Of a stretch of 15,653 nt of DNA, positions 1 to 8,537 are shown one piece after another. The notes below the pieces were generated by a model that saw nothing but the letters and a program-made list of their open reading frames with translations, was not told the origin of the DNA and searched no databases. Origin of the DNA: CAZSDW01 sp964605705. Lineage in GTDB: Bacteria; Fidelibacterota; UBA2242. Location: NCBI GenBank assembly GCA_964605705.1, contig CAZSDW010000061.1:1-15653 (forward strand), read 5' to 3'. Position 1 is the first letter of the stretch, and each line of letters opens with the position of its first letter. The position numbers and the translations under genes are program-made.

Positions 1-2827
1 CTTCGGTATCCCGAATTCGGGAAGTACTGCCAGCTCCCGTATAACTAACTTCATCGGTAAAAATGATATCGTAATCCCAGGGCAGAAACTTCGACTCACG
101 GCTGGTCGGGGTTACGTGGATTGGGGCATTACCGGTAATCCAGCCTGAGTTGACATAATCATAAGACGCTGTTCTGAAAGGCATATCGATCTTTAAACTG
201 AGCCCGTCAAAAACATCCGTCTCGATTTCTTTTTCAGAATTGATATACCAGTTATCCAGCGTATCATCATAGACCAGGTTTGTCCCGATAAAACTATCTT
301 TATTCTCGACATAAACCTCCATTGAGTCGGTCAGATCAAAGACATTGATGCTATTATTGGTATAGTACAGACCATGCGGATATCCGTCGAAATTATTCAG
401 AGTATCCAATCCTAAAGTAGCCGAATAAATATGATTCGGTTTAAGGCTTTTATTTGCCAGAATTCCAGGAATAACCGTACCGGTGCCAATGATCGATTCA
501 TCTTCCATGATTTCAATATCCTCGGGAACATAGCCGGCGGCTTTTTGATGCGGAACCACAATTGCCACATTCTTATTGATATATTTAATCGCTTCGGCTT
601 CATCAGTTTTAATGACAATATTATTTTCGGACGGCGAAATACCCGGACCAATATCCGGTGCTCCAAAATCATAGGCGACAATCGCGTAATAGTACGTCCG
701 ACCGTTTTGAACATTGGTATCGACAAAGTAGTGCTGGATACCGGCATCAGAGCCCAGATAGTACCCGACACCATTTACCAGTCCGAAATCGGTAAATCCG
801 GTAATATTATCTTTCAAATCACAGCGAAATATCGGTTTTCCATAGGTTGCCGTACCATATCCGTCGGTAATAATCACCGGATCGGACATTTTTTTATCGG
901 TTGCGCGATAGAGTTTATAGCCCTCAAAATCATTGATATTGCCCACAAACGGATCACGGGTTTTCGTATCAGCGATATTGTCCCAGGTCAATACTACCTT
1001 GCCATCTCCCGGTGTAGCGGTCAGCGTCGGCATTTTCGGCGGTTGCGCAAACCGGTAATCTTTTTCATAAATGACCTGAACAATCCGTTTCAATTCAAAC
1101 AGTGCCGGCGCCGTGTGTTCTTCAGAGCTCAATCCTTCAAGTGGATCGAAGGAGTGCAGTTCGGACATTGAAATCCGTTCGCTGAGTCCCTGGTACAGTG
1201 AAAACGGTCCCGAAGCAAAAGTCTCGACCAGATTTGAAATATTTCCAAGATATTCAATCAGGGTGTCAGAACCGATCACCTCCCACATGGATTTATCATT
1301 ACGAAACCATTTATTATAAGGCGGATTATGCGGCTGGATCGGAAATAACTGAAACGAGGTTAAACCAACCATGTCTGATTCACTGACATCGGTGAAGGCA
1401 AAATTCGGTTCACAGCCGATACCTTCAACAAAATCGGGTTTATGATTTCCTTCACCTTCATCGGGACCATTATAGTTCAGTTCCGTCGGACCAACTCCAT
1501 CGAGTCCGACATCATCGGATGCATATTCACCGGCTTCATCCACCCAGACTGGTTTGGCATCGGTACCAATATTAATAGCATAAACGCCATTGCCATTCAG
1601 ATCGAGACCATCCTCCCAATCCTGGTCTTCATCGGCATCCCAATGATCTTTCAGGTCCTCTTCACTGAGGCTGTAAAATTCTAAAAAATGTGACAGATTA
1701 GAAATTCCATCGGTTGCTCCAATTATACTCTGAGCAGAATTATCCCGTTTTTCATCAATCAGACCGTCTTCGTCATCATCTTCACCGTTAAAAGCAATAC
1801 CGGGACTTTCCAGATACGCAAAACCCATGGTTCCCGTCGGAAATCCGCCCTGCCCGATACCGTCAATATCCCAGGAATATGCCATATCGATCAATCGATC
1901 AAAGTAGCCCAGCTCATCATCATCTCCCGCACCAGCAACATTATCACCGATAGCGTTATCCACCCAGTATCCGAAAGCAACTTCCGGCAGATCATAATTC
2001 GAAATATTGGCAATGTTATATTCCCAGAAAATCGCGTCCTGTGCCTGAGGATTGTTCCACTGAAAACCGCGCTGCATGACCCGGATTCCGATCCCGCCCC
2101 AGGGAGCACCTTTCTGAACGGTCACGCTTGGCAACTTATCACCGATTTTTATACCGGGACGCGGATAGTATTTCACCTGGTCCTCAGGTCCCAGATACTC
2201 CTGATCCTGTGCATCATTGGTTACGAAATAGGTTTCCAGATCGGCATAAATAATCCCCCGACCGAAACGACCATCCCATTCGCCTTGCCATTTCAATTGG
2301 TTACCAGTTGCAGGCCAGCCGGCAGTCGGCCATGATGTGGAATCGTTACTCATCGCCGGATACTCACTGTTTATATTAAAGTATCCAAATACCGGATAGA
2401 GTCCCCATTCGATCTGACCGGTGGGATCCGTATCCATTTCCTCACGATACTGAGTCTGAAGAAAATACAGCGTATCCAGTTCTTGCAGTGCATCCAGGGC
2501 AATCCGCTCATCGGGATCCGATACCGGAATAGAACCTTCCTTGATAAAAACCTGGGCACCGATCAATAATCCAATACCATCAACCATTTTGGCGCCTTCA
2601 TAGGTATCCGGCCATTTTGATACTTCAACTTTTGGCCAGTCCGATAACTGGGTTGTATTCCTGAAGTACAACAGAATCCGGTTACCGTCCATATAGCCTT
2701 CACGAACAGCCGTCGGATCTCCGGCGGGATCATCGGGACCATCATAGACTCTTCCCTGTCCAAATAAAATCGAGTTAATCAACAGGATAATAGAAATCGT
2801 CAGTGTTATTGCGGAATATTTTTTCAT
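1..2827 (-). CDS. Large secreted Fn3-containing protein, partner of the TonB-dependent receptor (C-terminus beyond the window)
   Basis: Translating the minus strand from the ATG at 2827-2825 gives an uninterrupted frame of about 942 residues that runs off the left edge, so the C-terminus is missing. It opens with a signal peptide (MKK, a hydrophobic stretch, cleavage probably at LFG|Q near residue 22). The mature part starts VYDGPDDPAGDP. Two acidic, calcium-site-like stretches follow: EDDDEDGLIDE near residue 350, and an Asp-rich run ending DLNGNGVYAIN near 395-420. A fibronectin type III-like segment spans about 599-725 (LTATPGDGKVVLTWD to NGRTYYYAIVAYDF). A beta-rich region continues to the edge. 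The start follows a CAGGAG ribosome-binding site at 2839-2844. It lies 37 bp downstream of the TonB receptor and is surely co-transcribed. From recall, proteins of this type recur next to TonB receptors in KSB1/Calditrichota-like genomes; no function is established. I infer a surface or periplasmic partner; a T9SS sorting domain may lie beyond the window. Confidence 0.85.
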   Translation of the reverse strand, partial: MKKYSAITLTISIILLINSILFGQGRVYDGPDDPAGDPTAVREGYMDGNRILLYFRNTTQLSDWPKVEVSKWPDTYEGAKMVDGIGLLIGAQVFIKEGSIPVSDPDERIALDALQELDTLYFLQTQYREEMDTDPTGQIEWGLYPVFGYFNINSEYPAMSNDSTSWPTAGWPATGNQLKWQGEWDGRFGRGIIYADLETYFVTNDAQDQEYLGPEDQVKYYPRPGIKIGDKLPSVTVQKGAPWGGIGIRVMQRGFQWNNPQAQDAIFWEYNIANISNYDLPEVAFGYWVDNAIGDNVAGAGDDDELGYFDRLIDMAYSWDIDGIGQGGFPTGTMGFAYLESPGIAFNGEDDDEDGLIDEKRDNSAQSIIGATDGISNLSHFLEFYSLSEEDLKDHWDADEDQDWEDGLDLNGNGVYAINIGTDAKPVWVDEAGEYASDDVGLDGVGPTELNYNGPDEGEGNHKPDFVEGIGCEPNFAFTDVSESDMVGLTSFQLFPIQPHNPPYNKWFRNDKSMWEVIGSDTLIEYLGNISNLVETFASGPFSLYQGLSERISMSELHSFDPLEGLSSEEHTAPALFELKRIVQVIYEKDYRFAQPPKMPTLTATPGDGKVVLTWDNIADTKTRDPFVGNINDFEGYKLYRATDKKMSDPVIITDGYGTATYGKPIFRCDLKDNITGFTDFGLVNGVGYYLGSDAGIQHYFVDTNVQNGRTYYYAIVAYDFGAPDIGPGISPSENNIVIKTDEAEAIKYINKNVAIVVPHQKAAGYVPEDIEIMEDESIIGTGTVIPGILANKSLKPNHIYSATLGLDTLNNFDGYPHGLYYTNNSINVFDLTDSMEVYVENKDSFIGTNLVYDDTLDNWYINSEKEIETDVFDGLSLKIDMPFRTASYDYVNSGWITGNAPIHVTPTSRESKFLPWDYDIIFTDEVSYTGAGSTSRIRDTE

Positions 2828-2864
2828 TAAGTTCTGAGCTCCTGATATGATTATTTTTATTAAT

Positions 2865-5606
2865 TTAAAAATCAACACCAATACCAACTTTAATCAGCCG
2901 TGGTTCAGAATAAGCACTCGGGTCCTGAATCCGGTCAATATATTCATTGAATTCACTGCGATGTCCAGCCAGATCAGTTTCCCGGATAATTGCAGTATAG
3001 GCTCTGCCGGTCTGTCCATTGACCCAAACCTCGTTCAGACGATCAAACAGATTGTAGATCGTTACAGTCAACTTGGTTTTAAATTTTTCTGATATATTCA
3101 AATTATAATAGCCATTAAAATCAAAGCGGTATTGAGCAGGCATCCATGAATTGTTGGGCAGCAAATTCACCCTGAACAGACTGGTAGTACTGACCGGAGA
3201 CCAGGAATAGGGAGTTCCCGAATCGTAGTAGCCGGTCAAATTCGCACCCATTCGGGTTTGATTGTAGCCAAGAGACACATTTAATGTATGCCGCTGATCC
3301 CAGGACATGGCAATCATCTGAGAAATCGGATCGATGCTGTCACCAGCCCGGTCAAAGGTCATGGTTGGATTATCCGCATTACCTCTGGTATATTGTAATG
3401 TATAGTTCAAATTGGCTGAGAAATTGCCGATTACCCATTTATATTTAATCTCAAGTCCGCGGGCATTGCCATAGTCTTTGTTGGTATAAAGTCCATATTC
3501 GGTTTGATCATAAGTACTGATAACCTTCACACTTAACAGATCGTAAATATCCCGGTAAAACAAGGCTACTTCCAGGTCCATTCCGTGCATTAATTCCTGC
3601 CAGAGTCCGACCTCGTAAGTCACTGTCTTCTGCGCATTAATGGTTGGATTCCCCAGGATTGTTTCATAATCAGTCGGTGCCACCCGGTAGGAATTCCCTA
3701 CATACAAGGCATAGGCTGGCGGCATCTGGAAAAAGTGCCCGTAACTGAAATGGAGAACCGCAGCACTTCCTAACTGATATGATAGACCTAAACGAGGACT
3801 GATTTGCTGTTTTGGTTTGGCATAGACATAATCGGACATTTTCTCGGGATCGTCAAACTGGCTCTTGTTGGCAGGATTTCGCCACTGAGTCGGATAGCGT
3901 TTATCCTGTTCATAATAATCATAGCGCAAACCAATGTTGATGACCATGTCATCGAACTCCATCTTATCCTGAAGATAGATTGAATATTCAAAAGGTTTGA
4001 CGTAGATTGAATCCGTATAAATCGTCGTATCATTCAGGGTTATTGCCTGATAATTCGGGAAATACACTTTCGGCTTTCCATCAATGAAATCAAAATAGTA
4101 TTCGCCTTCAATATCCAGCCCTTTATATAAATTCTGGATCTGGCGTTCCTGGCTGTCAATGGTATGCTGGGTGAACTGGAATCCAGTTTTCAGGCTGTGA
4201 TTTTTATTCACCTGCCAGGTAATATCAAATTTGGCGTTCTGATCGGTCTGGATTCTTTTGGTATGATCCTTATCCTGACCGCCGGTGTAAAAACCGGGAC
4301 CATCGCTTTGATGATAGATATCATGGACATAGCACGAATCCGTCGGATCCTCATAAACATAATCTCCCCAGTCATTCGTGATTTGGGAAAATTTCAGTTC
4401 GTAAAAAAGAGATGTGTTCAACATATGGTTAATATTTACAGCAAACATATTGGACATACGATGCCGTGTTCTGCGCCCATCGGGATTATATTTATACATG
4501 TGCGAATAATCTTGCCACTTGTCATTATTCAGGGTCGTCATGGCTGTGATTTTTAAATTCTTAAAAAACTCAAATGATAATTTTCCCATAAAAGACGTGT
4601 TAATACTGTGATTCATCGGGACATACGCACTATCTCCATTATACTCCGTGTACCATCCCGCAGGATCATCGGTACTGTAAAAACTCAAATCATCCACGTT
4701 AAACAGACGATAACCGTTCAGGTGATTTTTATTATCCTGGTACCGATAGTTCGCCAGAAAGAAGAGTTTATTTTTTATAATTGGTCCATTGAGATTAATT
4801 TTATAATCCTGGTTTCGATTAATTTCACCCGCTTTGAGTCCGATAAAGATATCAGTATGGGGTGTAAAATAGTTCGCCAGAGCGCCGGAAACCGACCCAT
4901 GGAGTTCATTGGATCCCATTTTCGTAATGGCATTCACGATACCGCTCATGGCTTTACCGTATTCCGCATTAAAGGTACCAGTAATCACTTCCAGATCCTG
5001 AATGGTTTCGGGTTCCAGATCAACGGAACGTCCCTCGCCGCCAAAACCCTCATCCACGGCAATACCATCGATCATGTAAGAGACTTCAGTGGGTCTGCCA
5101 CCCCGGAAATGCCCCTTTACCACACCGGCTTGCATGGACACGACATCGGAGATATTTTCAATCGGCAAGGCTTCTATTTCACTGGACGACACATTCTTCA
5201 CCGTACTGGTCTGATCCTTGCGCACCGACACTTTTTGGGCAGTGACGATAACGACTTCTCCCTCAATTACTGTGGAACTCATCTTGACTTCGAGATATTC
5301 GGTACGATTAACGGAAACTTGAATATCCTGAACAATGACCGGTTTGTATCCAATCATTTGTGCCTGGATTGAATAAGTGCCCGGTCTGAGATTGATGATA
5401 AAGAAATCACCATTTTCATCCGCGGCGGCACCCATGCTGGTTCCTTCCAGGATAATATTGGCACCGGGCAGCGGATCACCGGTACTCTGATCCGTGACTT
5501 TCCCTGAAATTTTACCGGTAGTCTGTGAATAAACCGGAATCGCAATGAATAAAAACAGCAGCACCAGAAAACATTTTTGAGATTTTAAATATTTTTGCAC
5601 ACCCAT
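2865..5606 (-). CDS. TonB-dependent outer-membrane receptor with N-terminal carboxypeptidase-regulatory-like domain
   Basis: This 913-residue protein is an outer-membrane beta-barrel transporter that would import a bulky ligand with energy from TonB-ExbB-ExbD. A signal peptide covers residues 1-27 (cleavage VYS|Q). A CarboxypepD_reg-like beta-sandwich lies at about 32-112 (ISGKVTDQSTGDPLPGANI). A TonB-box-like stretch, EVVIVTAQK, follows. The plug is at about 130-240, with the typical YMIDGIAVDE and FNAEYGKAMSGIVNAITK motifs. The barrel continues to a terminal phenylalanine (IKVGIGVDF), the usual outer-membrane insertion signal. The ATG at 5606 has an AAAGGA site 7 nt upstream (5614-5619). 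The architecture is SusC/RagA-like, but the next gene is not a recognisable SusD. The substrate cannot be read from sequence; the neighbouring carbohydrate-binding protein and sugar-type sensor suggest a glycan or oligosaccharide. It is separated from the upstream gene by a hairpin and probably has its own promoter. Confidence 0.93.
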   Translation of the reverse strand: MGVQKYLKSQKCFLVLLFLFIAIPVYSQTTGKISGKVTDQSTGDPLPGANIILEGTSMGAAADENGDFFIINLRPGTYSIQAQMIGYKPVIVQDIQVSVNRTEYLEVKMSSTVIEGEVVIVTAQKVSVRKDQTSTVKNVSSSEIEALPIENISDVVSMQAGVVKGHFRGGRPTEVSYMIDGIAVDEGFGGEGRSVDLEPETIQDLEVITGTFNAEYGKAMSGIVNAITKMGSNELHGSVSGALANYFTPHTDIFIGLKAGEINRNQDYKINLNGPIIKNKLFFLANYRYQDNKNHLNGYRLFNVDDLSFYSTDDPAGWYTEYNGDSAYVPMNHSINTSFMGKLSFEFFKNLKITAMTTLNNDKWQDYSHMYKYNPDGRRTRHRMSNMFAVNINHMLNTSLFYELKFSQITNDWGDYVYEDPTDSCYVHDIYHQSDGPGFYTGGQDKDHTKRIQTDQNAKFDITWQVNKNHSLKTGFQFTQHTIDSQERQIQNLYKGLDIEGEYYFDFIDGKPKVYFPNYQAITLNDTTIYTDSIYVKPFEYSIYLQDKMEFDDMVINIGLRYDYYEQDKRYPTQWRNPANKSQFDDPEKMSDYVYAKPKQQISPRLGLSYQLGSAAVLHFSYGHFFQMPPAYALYVGNSYRVAPTDYETILGNPTINAQKTVTYEVGLWQELMHGMDLEVALFYRDIYDLLSVKVISTYDQTEYGLYTNKDYGNARGLEIKYKWVIGNFSANLNYTLQYTRGNADNPTMTFDRAGDSIDPISQMIAMSWDQRHTLNVSLGYNQTRMGANLTGYYDSGTPYSWSPVSTTSLFRVNLLPNNSWMPAQYRFDFNGYYNLNISEKFKTKLTVTIYNLFDRLNEVWVNGQTGRAYTAIIRETDLAGHRSEFNEYIDRIQDPSAYSEPRLIKVGIGVDF

Positions 5607-5650
5607 GTTTTGTTCCTTTTAGAGGTTCTTATCACACCCCGAATAAGGGA

Positions 5651-5679
5651 GTTGTCATTGGATCATGCTTTCCAACAAC
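5651..5679. promoter_or_regulatory. Imperfect dyad over the predicted transcription start of the TonB receptor gene
   Basis: The arms GTTG-(tca)-TTGGA and TCCAA-CAAC (5651-5662 and 5671-5679) are separated by 8 nt. All nine arm bases pair, with a 3-nt bulge on one side. The dyad begins just downstream of the candidate TATAAT. It could be an operator or a 5' leader hairpin. No known regulator site is recognised. Confidence 0.3.
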
Positions 5680-5680
5680 G

Positions 5681-5706
5681 ATTATAGTAATTTAATTTCA
5701 TGCAAA
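5681..5706 (-). promoter_or_regulatory. Candidate promoter for the TonB receptor gene
   Basis: On the minus strand, TATAAT (plus 5681-5686) lies 16 nt after TTTG (plus 5703-5706). This resembles a Bacteroidota-type TTTG / TAnnTTTG promoter, or a sigma-70 -10 with a poor -35. It sits directly downstream of the hairpin at 5716-5758 and about 75 bp upstream of the receptor start, where a promoter would be needed if that hairpin terminates. Spacing and second element are not ideal. Confidence 0.35.
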
Positions 5707-5715
5707 TTTCATACG

Positions 5716-5758
5716 AATCTGGAGGAGTACGGAAAGAAATTCCGCATTCCTCCAGATT
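5716..5758 (-). terminator. Long stem-loop between the carbohydrate-binding gene and the TonB receptor gene
   Basis: A perfect 11-bp outer stem (5716-5726 with 5748-5758, AATCTGGAGGA) is followed by a weak 3-nt internal section and a 5-bp inner stem (CGGAA/TTCCG) with loop AGAAA at 5735-5739. It starts 8 bp past the stop of the carbohydrate-binding gene. On the minus strand it is followed by AT-rich sequence but no clean U-tract, so it may be a partial terminator or an mRNA-stabilising 3' hairpin instead of a strong intrinsic terminator. Confidence 0.6.
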
Positions 5759-5766
5759 TATCAGTG

Positions 5767-8289
5767 TTACTTTATTAATAACATTTTTTTAGTTTGAATA
5801 AATGTACCTGCCTGTATCTGATAAAAATAGACACCGGAAGGAACATCAGCAGCATTCCAGACAACATGATAATTACCCGAATTCTGGCGTTTGTTCACCA
5901 ATTCTGCAATCTGCTGACCAACCATGTTATATACCCGAACAGAAACATTTGCTGATTGTGGTATCGAGTATTCAATCCGGGTTGTCGGATTAAATGGATT
6001 CGGAAAGTTTTGTCCCAGTCGATAATCCACTACCACAGGTGCATCATCTTTATCAATAGCAGTATAAACATCGGTAGTGTCACCGATCCAGGTATATCCC
6101 CACTCAGTTGGTGTTGACCATGCTTTATCCGTATTATACGGCGACCACCCCAGGTTTCCTTCCCATCCACCATCATTATCATGAAAATATAGTTCGATCG
6201 GAATTTTCATGCCTCTTTTCGGATGAAAGCGTACATCGGCAGCACCGGCAATATCATCCAACGGTATTTGGGCTTCGATGGTGTAATCCACACCGCCGTA
6301 ATCAGTAAAAAAATACAGGGGATCTTCGGGTGTCCAGATCGTATTGCCAATAAATTCATTCACAATTCCAACCTCATGAATCTGGAGTTTATAATCCGGT
6401 TCGCTACCTCTTTGAATATTGCTATGCTTATTGCTGCGGCTATTAAACAATCCGATGAAAAATTCAAAAGCGTCCTGATCGTACCAGTTACCTTCACCAA
6501 AATTATAAACATTATCATAAACGTCTGCAGCAACGTAAAGGTTATCATCGTCAATAGCCAGAAAGACCGTTGCCTGCAGGTCAAGACTGTCGGTGACTGT
6601 ACCCATCACAACATTATCTGTTTCAGGTTTAAGAACCCATGGCTTAATATCACTATCATACCATTCACTCAAATCACCATCAACAGCAAAAGTTGCCGGA
6701 ACATCGAGAGAAATCGTTGGAATTCCTTTGGCGGTGTTGACAATTGCGCCAGTAACACCAGCAGGACCGGTATTACCAAAATCATCAGTGCAATCTACTG
6801 CATAGTAATATGTCATCTCTTGATCTTCAAGTGGATAATAGATATACTGGATAGCATTCTGGGTGTCTTCAAGCACTCTGCTTGCGATAGTCTCAACACC
6901 CCGCGCAGTTATATCGGTAATAGGCTCACGACTGGCATATACGTTATAAGATTCTCCTACTTCACCAGGTACATCTACCCAGATGATTAGATTATAATAA
7001 TCATATGTTATGGCATTAACACCATGAACCTCTAAAGGATCGGTAATGTCAACGATTGGATTGCCGGTCCACAAATCGTCCAAATAGATAACTCGCCCAA
7101 CAAGAGAATTTTCTTCAGACATAAACTGAAAAACTGTAACATTGCACGAATCAAAATTAGAAGTACCGTCTATATATACAAATTCGGACAATTTGAATGC
7201 ATAGCTGTGCCATTCGCCGTCACCTGTCGGCGTAAAAGTCATCCCGCGTTTCGCTGTGCCATCTTCAAATTGAAACCGCATAGCCGGAGTACCCGATTCG
7301 GCTTTAATTTTTACTCTCAGGGAATCGACTCCCCAAGCAGCTGTCATATCACGGGCAGGACTAATATCATATCCGGCACCTGTCCAGCCGGTTCCCCATT
7401 CGTCACCCTGGGTCCATTTTATCGCGTTTGAACCGGGAGTAAAACCTACTCCTTCTTCAATTTCCAATGTCGATTGTCCCCAAATAAACGGGGATAGTGT
7501 GCTCGACAGTGTCCTACCGTTAAAAATAATAAAGGAAGTGGCAACAGATCCTTTCAATGCCATATGATCCAGAATAAATGTTCCTTTAGAACAATCTCCG
7601 ACTCCACTGCCGCTGATTGAAAATTCAAATGTAAATCCTTTAATCTTGTCAAGATCAAGTACTTGATTTCCAGCTATTCCAGCCCAATTTGTCATTTGAA
7701 ATACATCGGATAGATCCTGATTACTGCCCATAATACCAGTTAATGCGATCTTTATTTCATTCCAGCCCGGTGCATTATCAAGGACTTTATGAAAGGAATA
7801 CCAGTATTCACAATCTGCATTAGTATAAGTATCATTTCCAGTAGGTGAGTCACTCACATCCTGTAAACACAGCCTGAATGAAACTCTGTCAGTTAAATTT
7901 TGGGGAACTAAATTGTAGTAATAAAATGATATTGAGTCATAGGCTGACCAATCATAAACGGAATTTGTGTCCGGATTCCAATGCTCTATTTTTGTATATC
8001 CTCCCCAACTTTCGGCGTTGTGAACACCATATTCCAATTGCATAGCACCTGAACCTACCTTAACCGGATTATCTACAAAGCTCATATTCACAAATCCAGA
8101 ATCCGGATTAGCACCAGCATTGACTTCATAGTGTCCTCCTGGTCCTGTGAGCTTCGACTGAATATGATCATTCCAATGCCAGTAATTCGTATCAGGTGGC
8201 GCTTCGTCAAAAGCATTGACCAATTTTTGCCCATAAGCAAAACTAACGGCAAATATTAATACTAAAACTAATAACAACTTTTTTTTCAT
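5767..8289 (-). CDS. Secreted multi-module carbohydrate-binding protein with CBM9-like domain and T9SS sorting tail
   Basis: The protein has 840 residues from the ATG at 8289. In-frame ATGs at 8292 and 8379 exist, but the signal peptide starts at MKKKLLLVLVL (cleavage near AYG|Q, residue 20) and the AAGGGGAG site at 8294-8301 sits best for 8289. Domains in order: a galactose-binding-like beta-sandwich at about 22-245; a second, similar module at about 250-415 ending RVIYLDDLW; an Fn3-like segment at about 425-515; a CBM9/DOMON-like domain at about 525-738 (VDGDLSEW start, DQDAFEFFIG, YTIEAQIPLDDI); and a T9SS type A sorting domain at 755-840 (NFPNPFNPTTRIEYSIP to KKMLLIK). I see no glycoside hydrolase or other catalytic domain, so it is probably a secreted or cell-surface glycan binder. 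The two N-terminal modules are assigned by general pattern (CBM11/CIA30-like) and are less certain than the CBM9 and T9SS parts. A hairpin lies just past its stop. Confidence 0.88.
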   Translation of the reverse strand: MKKKLLLVLVLIFAVSFAYGQKLVNAFDEAPPDTNYWHWNDHIQSKLTGPGGHYEVNAGANPDSGFVNMSFVDNPVKVGSGAMQLEYGVHNAESWGGYTKIEHWNPDTNSVYDWSAYDSISFYYYNLVPQNLTDRVSFRLCLQDVSDSPTGNDTYTNADCEYWYSFHKVLDNAPGWNEIKIALTGIMGSNQDLSDVFQMTNWAGIAGNQVLDLDKIKGFTFEFSISGSGVGDCSKGTFILDHMALKGSVATSFIIFNGRTLSSTLSPFIWGQSTLEIEEGVGFTPGSNAIKWTQGDEWGTGWTGAGYDISPARDMTAAWGVDSLRVKIKAESGTPAMRFQFEDGTAKRGMTFTPTGDGEWHSYAFKLSEFVYIDGTSNFDSCNVTVFQFMSEENSLVGRVIYLDDLWTGNPIVDITDPLEVHGVNAITYDYYNLIIWVDVPGEVGESYNVYASREPITDITARGVETIASRVLEDTQNAIQYIYYPLEDQEMTYYYAVDCTDDFGNTGPAGVTGAIVNTAKGIPTISLDVPATFAVDGDLSEWYDSDIKPWVLKPETDNVVMGTVTDSLDLQATVFLAIDDDNLYVAADVYDNVYNFGEGNWYDQDAFEFFIGLFNSRSNKHSNIQRGSEPDYKLQIHEVGIVNEFIGNTIWTPEDPLYFFTDYGGVDYTIEAQIPLDDIAGAADVRFHPKRGMKIPIELYFHDNDGGWEGNLGWSPYNTDKAWSTPTEWGYTWIGDTTDVYTAIDKDDAPVVVDYRLGQNFPNPFNPTTRIEYSIPQSANVSVRVYNMVGQQIAELVNKRQNSGNYHVVWNAADVPSGVYFYQIQAGTFIQTKKMLLIK

Positions 8290-8293
8290 CATT

Positions 8294-8301
8294 CTCCCCT
8301 T
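8294..8301 (-). promoter_or_regulatory. Ribosome-binding site deciding the start of the carbohydrate-binding protein
   Basis: On the minus strand AAGGGGAG is 1 nt from the ATG at 8292 and 4 nt from the ATG at 8289. It favours 8289, and certainly a start here instead of the open-frame ATG at 8379, whose 29 extra residues are not signal-like. Confidence 0.65.
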
Positions 8302-8381
8302 CTCTTTTTTTGTTGACAGACAAAGCCATCCCGATAGCGCACTATCAGTATAAAAAATATTTGCATTTCTTTTAAACAACC

Positions 8382-8411
8382 TCTATAGTCATATCACAAT
8401 AAAAGCGACAA
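8382..8411 (-). promoter_or_regulatory. Alternative sigma-70-like promoter overlapping the sigma-54 match
   Basis: On the minus strand TTGTCG (plus 8406-8411) and TATAGA (plus 8382-8387) are 18 nt apart, each matching four of six consensus bases. It competes with the sigma-54 reading of the same DNA. Low support. Confidence 0.2.
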
Positions 8412-8422
8412 TAATCAAGCCA
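8407..8422 (-). promoter_or_regulatory. Partial sigma-54 (-24/-12) promoter match
   Basis: The minus strand reads TGGCTTGATTATTGTC. Against the consensus TGGCACG-N4-TTGCW it matches TGGC, the following G at its proper place, and TTG of the -12 element; the important C of GC at -12 is replaced by T. It lies about 115 bp upstream of the carbohydrate-binding gene and directly after the gene for a sigma-54 activator. The match is suggestive, not firm. Confidence 0.25.
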
Positions 8423-8493
8423 AACATTTTTTCATGATTATTTCGGACGACAACGACGATCAATGATAACTCATAATGAAATTGCCTTACCAT

Positions 8494-8537
8494 ATATTAT
8501 TAAATTGATAATATCAAAATTATTTAATTAATAATAT
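8494..8537. repeat. AT-rich inverted repeat downstream of the response regulator
   Basis: ATATTATTAAATT (8494-8506) pairs with AATTAATAATAT (8526-8537) with one bulged base. A shorter dyad, TTGAT-aat-ATCAA (8505-8517), is nested at its left arm. With no G or C in the outer stem, it is weak as an RNA hairpin and could equally be a DNA-bending or protein-binding site, or chance in AT-rich sequence. Confidence 0.35.

Noticed and set aside
431..1171. Plus-strand open frame of 246 codons
   Set aside because: It lies antisense inside the large secreted protein frame, has no ribosome-binding site and encodes a low-complexity Ile/Arg-rich product typical of a shadow frame.
1..2827. Gene after the TonB receptor as a SusD homologue
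   Set aside because: It is much longer than SusD, lacks the lipoprotein signal and TPR-like helical content, and is beta-rich and acidic.
4608..5372. Plus-strand open frame of 254 codons opposite the TonB receptor
   Set aside because: It is fully antisense to a convincing TonB plug and barrel; its composition shows no protein family features.
5696..5715. Possible sigma-54 promoter for the TonB gene (TTGCAT with an upstream CGTAT)
   Set aside because: The -12 half fits, but the essential GG of the -24 element is absent.
6223..6990. Plus-strand open frame of 255 codons opposite the CBM9-like region
   Set aside because: It is antisense to recognisable CBM9 and Fn3-like sequence and shows no start signal or domain.
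8290..8379. Upstream extension of the carbohydrate-binding protein to the ATG at 8379
   Set aside because: The 29 added residues do not resemble coding sequence or a signal peptide, and the ribosome-binding site points to 8289.
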